From: Levilactobacillus humaensis | GTDB taxonomy: Bacteria; Bacillota; Bacilli; Lactobacillales; Lactobacillaceae | Direction: 5' to 3' | DNA length: 64,000 nucleotides | NCBI RefSeq assembly: GCF_024345185.1 | Contig: NZ_BROB01000009.1 | Span: forward strand, 36,590 to 100,589 | In this document: piece after piece, positions 32,831-41,228 of the stretch | Layout: every line of letters begins with the position of its first letter | Numbering within the stretch: position 1 is the stretch's first letter | The notes under the pieces: generated by a model | What the model was told of the DNA's origin: nothing | The model's input: the letters and a program-made list of their open reading frames with translations, nothing else | The model's database searches: none | Translations under genes and position numbers: made by a program

Positions 32831-35800
32831 ATGAAGATCGCGCGACATCGTTGGCCGCTGTGGCTGTTATATACAATCGCCTTTGCTATCATTGCGGCGG
32901 CGAGCTTTGGGGTGTTGGCCATGGCCAACCGAACCTTGATTTGGAACATGGACGGCGTCAATCAGCACTATCCATTGATGCGTACATTTCATCAGATCCT
33001 CTATCGCCAAGGTCTAGGGGGCGTGGCTGGCTGGTCATGGACCTTCGGCTTGGGGGCCGATAAACTGACCACGTTGGCCTACTATGTCCTGGGTGATCCC
33101 TTTGCCTATGTGTTAGCGCTCCTCCCGTTACGTCTGATGGAGGCGGGGTATGGGGTGCTGGTGGTCTTGCGCCTGTACGCGGCCGGTTTAGCTTTTCTGG
33201 CTTTCAGTCGTTGTTATGCGTTTACGCCGGGAAGTCGGCTGTTAGGGACACTGACATACACCTTCACGGGGTATTCCCTAATGATTGGCGTGCACCATCC
33301 CTTCTTCATCTTACCAATGCTCTGGTTCCCACTACTCTTACTGGGAATCGAGCGCGTCTTTGCCGGCAAGGGCTGGCGTTGGTTGGGTCTCTTCACGGGA
33401 CTCGCCGTTTTGAGTAACTTTTATTTTGCTTACATATTGGGCTTGGGTAGCCTTTGTTACGCGGTGATTCGTTACTTTAGCCTGCGGTCCCAAGGCCGAC
33501 TAGCCATTAAAATTCGAACACTCTGCTGGCAATTGGTGGTTGCCGCGATCACGGGATTATTATTTGCCGGCGTGCTACTGGTACCGGCTGGGGTCATGAT
33601 GCTGCAGTCGACGCGGACACTGTCGACATTTGCCAATGGCTTGTGGGTCTATCCAGCCAGTTACTACCTGACTCTGGGAAACGCGGTCTTAACTACCGGG
33701 AACGTCCTTAATTACTGGGCCATCTTGGGGATGAGTGGCCTCACCTTTCTGGGATGTGGCTACACGTTATGGCATTGGCGCCAATATCGTTATTTGGCGT
33801 TGACACTGGGCCTCATCGTGGTGGGACTCGCGTTTCCAGCCGTGGCGGCGTTCTTTAATGTCATGTCGACACCGTCCAATCGTTGGTTACTCTTGGCCAC
33901 GATTCCCTTTAACCTGGCCACGATGGTTCTGGGGGATCACTTGTTTAGTCTGACCAAAGGTGATCGGCGTTTCCTGGCGGGACTGGCAGCGGCTTTAATT
34001 CTGGTGGTGTATGCCAGCAATGGGTTTGTTTTCAGCAATCCGCGGCGAAATTTGATTACCTATGGGTTGTTTTTGGCCTTGGTAGTAGTTGTCGTTGGTG
34101 GCCGTCAATGGTCACGACACTGGGCGATGGGGCTGCTGGGAACGTTGGTGGGGTTAAACCTGATCAGCAATGCCTGGGGGTACTATGATCCCGATGCCGG
34201 GGTACAGGCAACCCAGCAGTTACGAAATCAGGATGCCACCCACTACATCACGGCGTATTTTGATGGAGCACAACAAGGTCTCAGTCAAACGCCATTTAGT
34301 CGGGTTAACACGGCCCCTAACTTTAATTTACAGCGGACAGTAGGGAACAACATGACCATGGCCCACGATCTTCACGGGGTGATGTCATACTTCTCCGTCC
34401 AAAATGGGCATCTGGGCCAATTTAGTCAGGACGTCAAAAATGCGGAATATGCCATGAACTCACCCCTGGGTCAACTGGACGGGCGCACCACGCTGAACCA
34501 AGTTCTCGGAGTGAAGACGCTCTTCGCCAGAGACGATCAGGTGCAAAATGGCGCGGCACTGCCGTATGGATACCATGCCGGCAAGCGAATTTATCCAGAA
34601 GAGTCCGTCTATGGCCTCTCAAATGGAACGGGGACGCGGCGCTTGACCACGAGTTTGAACTTCCCCTTAATTTACACGCAGTCGCAGGTACTGACGCAGC
34701 AGCAATGGCGTCGGTTATCGGCGGTCGATCGTGAGCGTAGTCTGACGCAAGCCGCGGTGGTTCCTGGTAAGCAAACCAAGGTTGCCAAGGCCAGCTATCA
34801 TTCGCCGGCACGCACCCTGAACTACACGGTGATGGCCAATACGATCCCCGTGCTGGATAGTCCGAATAAGGTTATTCAGTATCGATTGAAACAGGCCGAA
34901 GTTGGCCAAAAGAAGACCCTCAATGACAAGCAGCTGGCGACCTTTGGCCAGACCTTGAAGGCGCCTAAACTGACCCTGGACCAAAACGGCCTCATGAGCC
35001 GCCAGGATGAGCAAACCTACGGGCCGATCGTTCAGATTAAACAGAATCAGGCGGCGCTCCAGCGGGTCCTCAAGGCCAATCAGCGGATAGTTTTACGGAA
35101 TGCTCAGGCTAACGCAACGGGCCTTCATCAAGTGACGAGTGACGTTCAGGGCCAGCCAATTCAGTATACATTGACGATTCAACGACCTAAGCAGGCTGAG
35201 GGAACTGAACTGTATCTGGCCTTTGATGGCATCAGTGCCACCAGGCAGTCGACCCGCCAACAACTCAAACAACAGGAAAATTCAAGCATCTTGGGGAACA
35301 CCCCACTCTCGGCGCTAACGAAATTAGATTCGTGGCGGGAAACCGTTCGGACCCCTGATCTCGGAGATTATTGGGTCACAGCGAAGACGCGCAATGGCCG
35401 CAATAGCTTTTCTCAATTTGGGATCGATAATCTCTCGGATTACGAGCCTAAGCACAACGTCCTTTTGAACCTTGGTTATTCGAAACAGCGGCGGGAGACG
35501 GTTGATGTGACGTTTAATGCGACCCGCCAGATTGACTTTAAAAAGGTCAAACTGATCGCTATGCCTTATGGCAAGAGCTACGATCGTCAGGTTCACGCCG
35601 TTCAGTATCGGGGCATTCGAGCCGCTACGGTTCGAGACAACCGGGTTACGGGGACGGTCGACAATACCCAGGCAAGCTGGCTGACTACCTCGATTCCTTA
35701 TTCAACCGGATGGCGGTTACGCGTTGATGGTAAGGCAGTCAAAACCCAAGTCGTCAATGATGGCTTCGTGGGGGCACCGTTAAAGGCCGGCGAACACCAT

Positions 35801-35920
35801 ATCGAACTGACCTACCGGACACCGGGACTTGCGGTGGGCTGGATTCTGACCATTCTAGGGAGCATAAGTCTGGCCAGTGGCGTAGTAATTCAAGGCTGGC
35901 GGCGTTATCGGCGGGAATAA
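32831..35920 (+). CDS. YfhO-family large membrane protein
   Basis: The 1029-residue protein starts MKIARHRWPLWLLYTIAFAI. It has roughly 12 hydrophobic helices in the first half (about residues 12-470) and a long outside domain in the second half (about 480-1000). A final membrane helix is near the C-terminus (AVGWILTILGSISLASGVVI). This is the YfhO layout (PF09586), a glycosyltransferase-C-like family implicated in glycosylating lipoteichoic acid or wall polymers in Firmicutes; the specific reaction here is not known. ATG at 32831 follows GGAGGA. An open frame runs 27 codons upstream but has no ribosome site. Confidence 0.9.
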   Translation: MKIARHRWPLWLLYTIAFAIIAAASFGVLAMANRTLIWNMDGVNQHYPLMRTFHQILYRQGLGGVAGWSWTFGLGADKLTTLAYYVLGDPFAYVLALLPLRLMEAGYGVLVVLRLYAAGLAFLAFSRCYAFTPGSRLLGTLTYTFTGYSLMIGVHHPFFILPMLWFPLLLLGIERVFAGKGWRWLGLFTGLAVLSNFYFAYILGLGSLCYAVIRYFSLRSQGRLAIKIRTLCWQLVVAAITGLLFAGVLLVPAGVMMLQSTRTLSTFANGLWVYPASYYLTLGNAVLTTGNVLNYWAILGMSGLTFLGCGYTLWHWRQYRYLALTLGLIVVGLAFPAVAAFFNVMSTPSNRWLLLATIPFNLATMVLGDHLFSLTKGDRRFLAGLAAALILVVYASNGFVFSNPRRNLITYGLFLALVVVVVGGRQWSRHWAMGLLGTLVGLNLISNAWGYYDPDAGVQATQQLRNQDATHYITAYFDGAQQGLSQTPFSRVNTAPNFNLQRTVGNNMTMAHDLHGVMSYFSVQNGHLGQFSQDVKNAEYAMNSPLGQLDGRTTLNQVLGVKTLFARDDQVQNGAALPYGYHAGKRIYPEESVYGLSNGTGTRRLTTSLNFPLIYTQSQVLTQQQWRRLSAVDRERSLTQAAVVPGKQTKVAKASYHSPARTLNYTVMANTIPVLDSPNKVIQYRLKQAEVGQKKTLNDKQLATFGQTLKAPKLTLDQNGLMSRQDEQTYGPIVQIKQNQAALQRVLKANQRIVLRNAQANATGLHQVTSDVQGQPIQYTLTIQRPKQAEGTELYLAFDGISATRQSTRQQLKQQENSSILGNTPLSALTKLDSWRETVRTPDLGDYWVTAKTRNGRNSFSQFGIDNLSDYEPKHNVLLNLGYSKQRRETVDVTFNATRQIDFKKVKLIAMPYGKSYDRQVHAVQYRGIRAATVRDNRVTGTVDNTQASWLTTSIPYSTGWRLRVDGKAVKTQVVNDGFVGAPLKAGEHHIELTYRTPGLAVGWILTILGSISLASGVVIQGWRRYRRE

Positions 35921-35954
35921 AAGGCAGCTATAACCCAGGAAATTAACCGAAATT

Positions 35955-35998
35955 AAAAAGACAGCGTGACCAGTTTACCTGGTCACGCTGTCTTTAAT
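35955..35998. terminator. Bidirectional terminator
   Basis: AAAGACAGCGTGACCAG and CTGGTCACGCTGTCTTT form a 17-pair stem between convergent genes. Confidence 0.92.
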
Positions 35999-36008
35999 TT
36001 GAGGCGGG

Positions 36009-37319
36009 TTAGCCCGCATTTAAAATCCAGAGGAAGATGACAAAGACTACAGCCAGACCATACATCATGGGGCCCACTTCCTTGCCACGCTTGGCAGCAA
36101 TCATGGTCAGCGGGTAAGTGATGAAGCCTAGGGCAATCCCATCGGAGATACTGTAAGTCAGGGGCATTCCCAAAACAATCAAGAACGCTGGTGCGGCGAC
36201 TTCAAATTTTTCCCAGTGAATACCCTTTAAGGATTGGGCCATGAGAACCCCAACGATGATCAAGGCTGGGGCCGTGACTTGGTTGGTCACGACAGCCAAG
36301 AGTGGGGAGAAGAAGGCGCCGAAGATGAAGAGAATCCCGGTGACGATCGCGGTAAAACCAGTTCGACCACCCACGGCGATACCGGCGGATGATTCGACAA
36401 AGGCGCCCATTGGGGAGGTCCCCAGTAAGGACCCCACAACCATCGTGCTGGAATCAGCCATTAAGGCTTTACCAATCCGTGGTAACTTGTTGTCCTTAAC
36501 TAATCCGGCTTGTTCGGCCAGGCCGACTAAGGTCCCGGTGGTATCGAAGAAGGTGACTAGCAGGAAGGTTAGGACGACCACAACGAGTTGAATCGAGTTG
36601 ATACTGCCAATGTGTGTTAATCCCACCAGGAAGGTGGAGTGGATGCTAGGAATTGGGGCAATCAGGTGGCTAGGTAACGGAATTAGACCCGTGATAAGAC
36701 CTAGAATGGAGTTGGCCACCATCCCAATAAAGATGGCTCCGGGAACCTTGGCACTCATGAGAATCAAGGTTACTAATAGGCCAAAGATGGTTAACCAGGT
36801 ACTTCCAACTTGTAGAGAACCCAGCGTGACCACAGTAGACTTGTCGGCGGCAACGAGGCCCCCTTGGCTGAGGCCGATGAAGGCGATGAATAAGCCAATA
36901 CCAGCGCTAATGGCCATCTTGAGGTCCCGTGGAATGGCATCAACAACCATTTCACGGAGCTTGAATGCTGTCAAAACCATGAAGAGTAATGAGGCCACGA
37001 AGACTCCCGCTAAGGCCGTTTCCCACGGCACCTTCATGCCAATAACAACAGAGTAAGCGAAGAAGGCGTTGATTCCCAAGCTGGCTGAAATGGCGATGGG
37101 GTAGTTGGCCATGATTCCCATGACGAAACACCCGAAGGCAGAGGCAAAGGCGGTCGCGGTGAACACGGCCCCTTGGCTAATCCCGGAGGCCCCCAGGACC
37201 TGTGGATTAACGAAGAGAATGTAGGCCATGGAAACGAAGGTGGTGAGGCCGGCTAGAATCTCGGTTCTAAAGTTGGTATTTAACTCATTGAAATGAAAAT
37301 AGTTGGCAATCTTTTGCAT
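36009..37319 (-). CDS. Guanine/hypoxanthine permease, AzgA (NCS2-like) type
   Basis: The 436-residue protein has 12-14 membrane helices and the NCS2-like motifs ITAGLTTFVSMAYILFVNP, SASLGINAFFAY and STMVVGSLLGTSPMGAFVESSAGIAVGGRTG. These are characteristic of AzgA/PbuG-type purine permeases. It imports guanine or hypoxanthine for salvage. ATG at 37319 follows GAGGAG. It is monocistronic. PurR-box-like CGAAC elements and a 26-base palindrome lie in the upstream region, so regulation by purine supply is likely. No guanine riboswitch core was seen. Confidence 0.93.
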   Translation of the reverse strand: MQKIANYFHFNELNTNFRTEILAGLTTFVSMAYILFVNPQVLGASGISQGAVFTATAFASAFGCFVMGIMANYPIAISASLGINAFFAYSVVIGMKVPWETALAGVFVASLLFMVLTAFKLREMVVDAIPRDLKMAISAGIGLFIAFIGLSQGGLVAADKSTVVTLGSLQVGSTWLTIFGLLVTLILMSAKVPGAIFIGMVANSILGLITGLIPLPSHLIAPIPSIHSTFLVGLTHIGSINSIQLVVVVLTFLLVTFFDTTGTLVGLAEQAGLVKDNKLPRIGKALMADSSTMVVGSLLGTSPMGAFVESSAGIAVGGRTGFTAIVTGILFIFGAFFSPLLAVVTNQVTAPALIIVGVLMAQSLKGIHWEKFEVAAPAFLIVLGMPLTYSISDGIALGFITYPLTMIAAKRGKEVGPMMYGLAVVFVIFLWILNAG

Positions 37320-37640
37320 GAAGCAGCACTCCTCAGCAGTTTTTGGTTAAAAGACGAACATTAATGACTATCGTTCGTGTATTTGTCGATAAACACTCCT
37401 TAAAGAGCTTAACATTTTTCACTTTTAGAAGCAATCACGAATTAACATTTATTTTATAAAATAAATGTTCGGATTAATGTTGGATGTGATTTGCGTGGCT
37501 CGGAACGGTTGTCGGTCACAGCAATCATAGAAGGATTACACCGTTATAAATCTTGAAAATTTATGAAAATTGGTAAGGTCGTTATCTCTTGGTGAGGCTT
37601 TCTGGTACACTGGGAGGCAAGTAAAAAGGAGCGAGAATTG
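37320..37640. promoter_or_regulatory. Purine permease control region, divergent with the 37641 gene
   Basis: A perfect palindrome at 37444-37469 has half-sites AACATTTATTTTA and TAAAATAAATGTT. PurR-box-like elements on the minus strand are AATCCGAACATT (about 37463-37476), ACGAACGAT (about 37368-37378) and its inverted partner AATGTTCGT (about 37354-37364). In Firmicutes PurR binds paired boxes around AWWWCCGAACWWT, so this is a candidate PurR site. The palindrome could be an operator for another regulator. Confidence 0.4.
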
Positions 37641-38237
37641 ATGACAACTTTCTTAATTATTGGCGCAACGGCCGTGGGTCAAAGCGTAGCCGAACGATTA
37701 TTGGCGGCCGATGCGGGTGCAGTCCGGCTCCTGCATACCCCACAAGAACATTTGGTGGCCAGTGTGGCGAACCGCGTGACCGAATACACGGGTGATCTCC
37801 GCCAAGAAGCCACCTACCAGGCACCGTTACAGGACCAACCGGTTGTCTTCTCGGCACTGACGGGGATGGATGTCGACCTGGCCTTCGAGGCCTTATTTGA
37901 CGCCCAGTATCACCAGCGACTGACCTATCCGCGTTTCGTCATGTTAAGCACTGCCGGCGTGGATCATGAGGTTGATTTGACTTATCCGGGCATTTCAGCC
38001 ACAGATGAGTACCTGAATCAACAGCGCTATGCGGCCAAGCTGGTAGATGAGGCGGAATTTCCGTATACGATTTTGCGGCCAGTGGCGATGGTTGATCGCC
38101 CTGAAGAAGATGCCCAGATTATTCCAGAGGGCCATCCCGTCCCAACTGGCCAAGTGGCGAGAGAAACGGTTGCGGCTGTGGCAACGGATGTGCTCATCAA
38201 CGGTGGTTACGATTATCAATCGATCGCAATTTGCTAA
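37641..38237 (+). CDS. NAD(P)-binding atypical SDR
   Basis: The 198-residue protein starts MTTFLIIGATAVGQSVAERLL. Its GATAVGQ motif is the nucleotide-binding turn of NmrA/YwnB-like proteins. A Tyr/Lys SDR dyad is not evident. It resembles, but is not close to, the protein at 13651. ATG at 37641 follows AAAGGAGCGAGAA; a TTG one codon earlier is possible. Substrate unknown. It is transcribed away from the purine permease. Confidence 0.8.
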   Translation: MTTFLIIGATAVGQSVAERLLAADAGAVRLLHTPQEHLVASVANRVTEYTGDLRQEATYQAPLQDQPVVFSALTGMDVDLAFEALFDAQYHQRLTYPRFVMLSTAGVDHEVDLTYPGISATDEYLNQQRYAAKLVDEAEFPYTILRPVAMVDRPEEDAQIIPEGHPVPTGQVARETVAAVATDVLINGGYDYQSIAIC

Positions 38238-38313
38238 AAACCACACAAAGTTTGTTTTTTTCATGGAAAAGGGTTTGCTCACGCGCATAGTTTGTTAGAA
38301 TAAGGGCAGTGGG

Positions 38314-38691
38314 GTGAAGGCATTGGCAATTAAAATAGACGATCAACAACTTCAAGCAATTCGTGAACGGATGGACGAAGCGAACCAGCAGGCCCACTTT
38401 GTGATCTTTCAATCCGTTGAAAAGGAAACGGGAAAGGTCCTGCGATTGATTACGGATATCGAAAGTTTTCGGACTATTCAGGAGCAGCATGCGGCTGATT
38501 CCGAAATGACGGTTATTCAGGACATTGTTCCGATTACGGATGCCTTGGCTCGCTGGGCAGTCGCCGAAAATATGGCGGCACAGCAGGCGGACGGCGAAAC
38601 GGTCCTTGCCGATTTGGAATACTATACCAACGAAGTGTTAAAAGAGAATCATCAAGCGGTCAATCCTCCAGAGGATGCTGCTAGCAAGTAG
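38314..38691 (+). CDS. Unknown cytosolic protein
   Basis: The 125-residue product is acidic and soluble. It begins AIKIDDQQLQAIRERMDEANQQAHF and ends in a Glu- and Asn-rich tail (NEVLKENHQAVNPPEDAAS). GTG at 38314 has AAGGG upstream; TTG at 38323 with GGTGAAGG is a plausible alternative. A -10-like TAGAAT precedes it by about 30 bases. It is followed at once by a terminator, so it is a single-gene transcript. I recognise no domain. Confidence 0.6.
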   Translation: MKALAIKIDDQQLQAIRERMDEANQQAHFVIFQSVEKETGKVLRLITDIESFRTIQEQHAADSEMTVIQDIVPITDALARWAVAENMAAQQADGETVLADLEYYTNEVLKENHQAVNPPEDAASK

Positions 38692-38719
38692 GTTAACCTC
38701 GGTTAGCCTACTTTTTTAT
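38687..38719 (+). terminator. Terminator
   Basis: GTAGGTTAACC and GGTTAGCCTAC pair around TC, followed by T6. Confidence 0.85.
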
Positions 38720-38809
38720 TGCCATTTTTGTAAGACATCTGGGACCTGGTCGCGGGCTAAGGCTGGTAAAATGGAGGTAAGTTTAGGGGATTACCCTTGA
38801 GGAGGGGTT

Positions 38810-39826
38810 ATGATGAAACAAGGAAAATTGATGATGAGTGGGGTACTGGTAACCTTACTAACCTTTGGGCTAGTTGGGGTGCCGGTGACCGGGCATGCGG
38901 CGACGACCAAGGCAGTCACTTACGGCCAACTCACGAATAACAATGCCCATCGACTCGCGGCCATTCGACAGGCAACGCGGCAAGAGATTCTCAAGCAGAC
39001 AAAATCGAAGAGTAGTCGCGTTAAGGCGGTTTACAAGGTGGGCTTGCCCTATCACATGAATAAGAAGGGAAAACTGACCACCAAGGGACTACGAGTCAGT
39101 TTGCAGAAAAATTCATTTAAGTTAAAGAACGTCACGGTCCCTTACAAGGACTTGAAGGGGAAGATTCGTAATCGTTATCTGCCAAAGGCACAACGGACCA
39201 AGTCAGTTAAAACGTCTAAGTTGGTTGCCTTAACCTTCGATGATGGGCCAGACAAGACGCTCACACCACGCCTCTTAAAGACACTGAAGAAGTACAAGGT
39301 TCACGCAACCTTCTTTGAAGTTGGTCAGAGTGTCAGCCGTTACCCACAGATCTCACGGGCCGTGCTCGCCGGAGGCAATGAGCTGGGGAACCATTCGTGG
39401 AATCACCCAGACTTCAATGCCATCGGGACAGCTAAGACGAAAGCACAGATTATCCGGACGAACCAGGCCATCTACAAGGCGACGGGAACATTACCACAAT
39501 ACGTTCGGCCGCCATATGGGAATATCACGGCTGCCGAGGGTCGCGCGATTGAACAGCCGATCGTCCGCTGGTCAGTTGATTCTCGTGACTGGGCTTATTT
39601 GAATAAGCAAAAAGATATTAATTCTGTCATGCACGCCACTAGAGGTGGGTCCATCGTGTTGATGCATGATATCCACTCACAATCAGTAGCCGCCGTACCA
39701 ACGATTATCAAGCGGCTGAAAGCCAAGGGATACAAGCTGGTGACGGTGAGTCAATTGTTGAATTATCAGGCATTGCCAGGACTCCAGTACTTTGGGGCAC
39801 ATGACTATCGGACAGCTGGTAAGTAA
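38810..39826 (+). CDS. Secreted polysaccharide deacetylase (NodB domain)
   Basis: The 338-residue protein has a signal peptide (LMMSGVLVTLLTFGLVGVPV, cleavage near GHA-AT) and an N-terminal region of about 100 residues of unknown fold. The NodB domain follows: TFDDGPD (metal Asp), HSWNHPDF (metal His pair) and RPPYG, with HDIH at the far end. All catalytic motifs are present. It removes acetyl groups from peptidoglycan GlcNAc or from a surface polysaccharide, a lysozyme-resistance or wall-remodelling role. GAGGAGGGG precedes two ATGs (38810 and 38813); the second is slightly better placed. Confidence 0.9.
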   Translation: MMKQGKLMMSGVLVTLLTFGLVGVPVTGHAATTKAVTYGQLTNNNAHRLAAIRQATRQEILKQTKSKSSRVKAVYKVGLPYHMNKKGKLTTKGLRVSLQKNSFKLKNVTVPYKDLKGKIRNRYLPKAQRTKSVKTSKLVALTFDDGPDKTLTPRLLKTLKKYKVHATFFEVGQSVSRYPQISRAVLAGGNELGNHSWNHPDFNAIGTAKTKAQIIRTNQAIYKATGTLPQYVRPPYGNITAAEGRAIEQPIVRWSVDSRDWAYLNKQKDINSVMHATRGGSIVLMHDIHSQSVAAVPTIIKRLKAKGYKLVTVSQLLNYQALPGLQYFGAHDYRTAGK

Positions 39827-39836
39827 TAGAGATCAT

Positions 39837-39871
39837 AAAAAAGGGGTCGAGACGGTGTCTCGACCCCTTTA
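39837..39871. terminator. Bidirectional terminator
   Basis: AAAGGGGTCGAGAC and GTCTCGACCCCTTT form a 14-pair stem between convergent genes. Confidence 0.9.
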
Positions 39872-39896
39872 GCTAGTCATTAATGGGATAAGCGGC

Positions 39897-41039
39897 TTAC
39901 GCGAGGAATTGTTCTGCGAGTTGCTGATAAACGTGTTGCACGTGGATAAACTGGTCCAGATCGACAGATTCGTTTAAGGCATGGGCATCCCGCCAGTCGC
40001 CGGCTCCGTAGACAATGACGGGGAAGACGTTACTGGATTTTGTGAATTCGGAGGCATCCGTGGCACCGTGAATGACCTGGAGGTTGATCGCGTGGCCGAA
40101 TTCAGCATCCGCAATTTTCTTGGTCAGTTGGACCAACGGTGACGTTTGTTCGGAGATGATGGGTTTGAAACTGTAATCTACGTGAAGGGTCAAATCCTGT
40201 TGGGGTTCCTGGTTCAACCGGTCAACGACGGCATTCAACCGGGCGATCACGGCCGCATTATCGAATTCTGGAATTGGCCGGATGTTACCTTGTAGCTCGG
40301 CTTTGGCGGGGATGCTATTTACCTGTTCCCCACCGTTGAAGACCGTGACGCTGTGTACCAGTGGTCCAAGTTCAGGACTGACTGGGGCGTCGTCAAAGGC
40401 CGTCGCTTCGGCGGTAATGAATTTTGCCAAATTGGTGACGGCGTTCACGCCTTTTTCCGGCATGGAGCTGTGGGCCCCCACCCCTTTAGAGTAAACATGG
40501 TAGTTGAGCGAGCCATTGTGGGCATAAACGATGTTACCACCGGTTGGTTCGCCGATGACCATGGCGCTGATATCATCTGCCAGACCTTGTTCGGTCAGCA
40601 TGCGTGAGCCCATGGCCCCGTTCTCTTCACCCACAGTGCCGATGAAACGCAAGCGGCCATTAAGTGGCGTCTGGGCATCCGCCAAGGTCAGGAAGGTGAT
40701 GACCATAGCTGCCAGACCGCTCTTCATATCGGCACTGCCACGGCCGTAGAGGCGGTTATTCTCGATGTGGGCAGCGAAGGGATCAAATTCCCAGTCGCTC
40801 AGGTCGCCGGTGGCTACGGTGTCGAGGTGACCAGAGAGCACCAGAACGCGATCGTTGTCGGGATCTCCGATTTCTGCGATAAGATTATGGCGTCCTTTGG
40901 CATAAGGGACCTGATGGGACTGGATGCCGTGGGCCGTGAAGAGGTGCTGTAGGTAGTCGGCCACGGCCGCCTCATTTCCATTGACGGAGTTAATTTGAAT
41001 TAAATGCTGTAAGATTTCAACTTGTTCGCTTTTTTGCAT
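39897..41039 (-). CDS. M20-family metallopeptidase/deacylase (ArgE/DapE/succinyl-DAP type)
   Basis: The protein of about 380 residues has zinc-binding LSGHLDTV, GRGSADMKSGLAAM (bridging Asp) and the GEENGAMGS acid pair, then GEPTGGNIVYAHNGSL. HGATDASEFT carries a final ligand His. Members of this clade are annotated as succinyl-diaminopimelate desuccinylase or acetylornithine deacetylase-like peptidases; the substrate cannot be told from sequence. In a lysine-wall organism (see MurE), a DapE role would still serve lysine synthesis. ATG at 41039 follows a weak GAGTTGAG; an in-frame ATG nine codons upstream lacks a site. Confidence 0.88.
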   Translation of the reverse strand: MQKSEQVEILQHLIQINSVNGNEAAVADYLQHLFTAHGIQSHQVPYAKGRHNLIAEIGDPDNDRVLVLSGHLDTVATGDLSDWEFDPFAAHIENNRLYGRGSADMKSGLAAMVITFLTLADAQTPLNGRLRFIGTVGEENGAMGSRMLTEQGLADDISAMVIGEPTGGNIVYAHNGSLNYHVYSKGVGAHSSMPEKGVNAVTNLAKFITAEATAFDDAPVSPELGPLVHSVTVFNGGEQVNSIPAKAELQGNIRPIPEFDNAAVIARLNAVVDRLNQEPQQDLTLHVDYSFKPIISEQTSPLVQLTKKIADAEFGHAINLQVIHGATDASEFTKSSNVFPVIVYGAGDWRDAHALNESVDLDQFIHVQHVYQQLAEQFLA

Positions 41040-41228
41040 AGAAGACTCAACTCGCTTTCTCACCATTTTTTAATATTTAAGTCCTAGTGTAGCACGGTTT
41101 TGGCGAAATGAAGACTGATTGTGCAAAAAAGTTCGCCGTTAACTGGCACTTTAACCAAACGCTTGTTCGCTTTTGGCGTGAGGTATGCTAGACTATAATC
41201 AAGTAAAAATAACATAGGAGGTTGGCAT

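Noticed and set aside
37320..37640. Guanine riboswitch upstream of the purine permease
   Set aside because: The conserved purine-aptamer core was not found; PurR-type boxes and a palindrome explain the region better.
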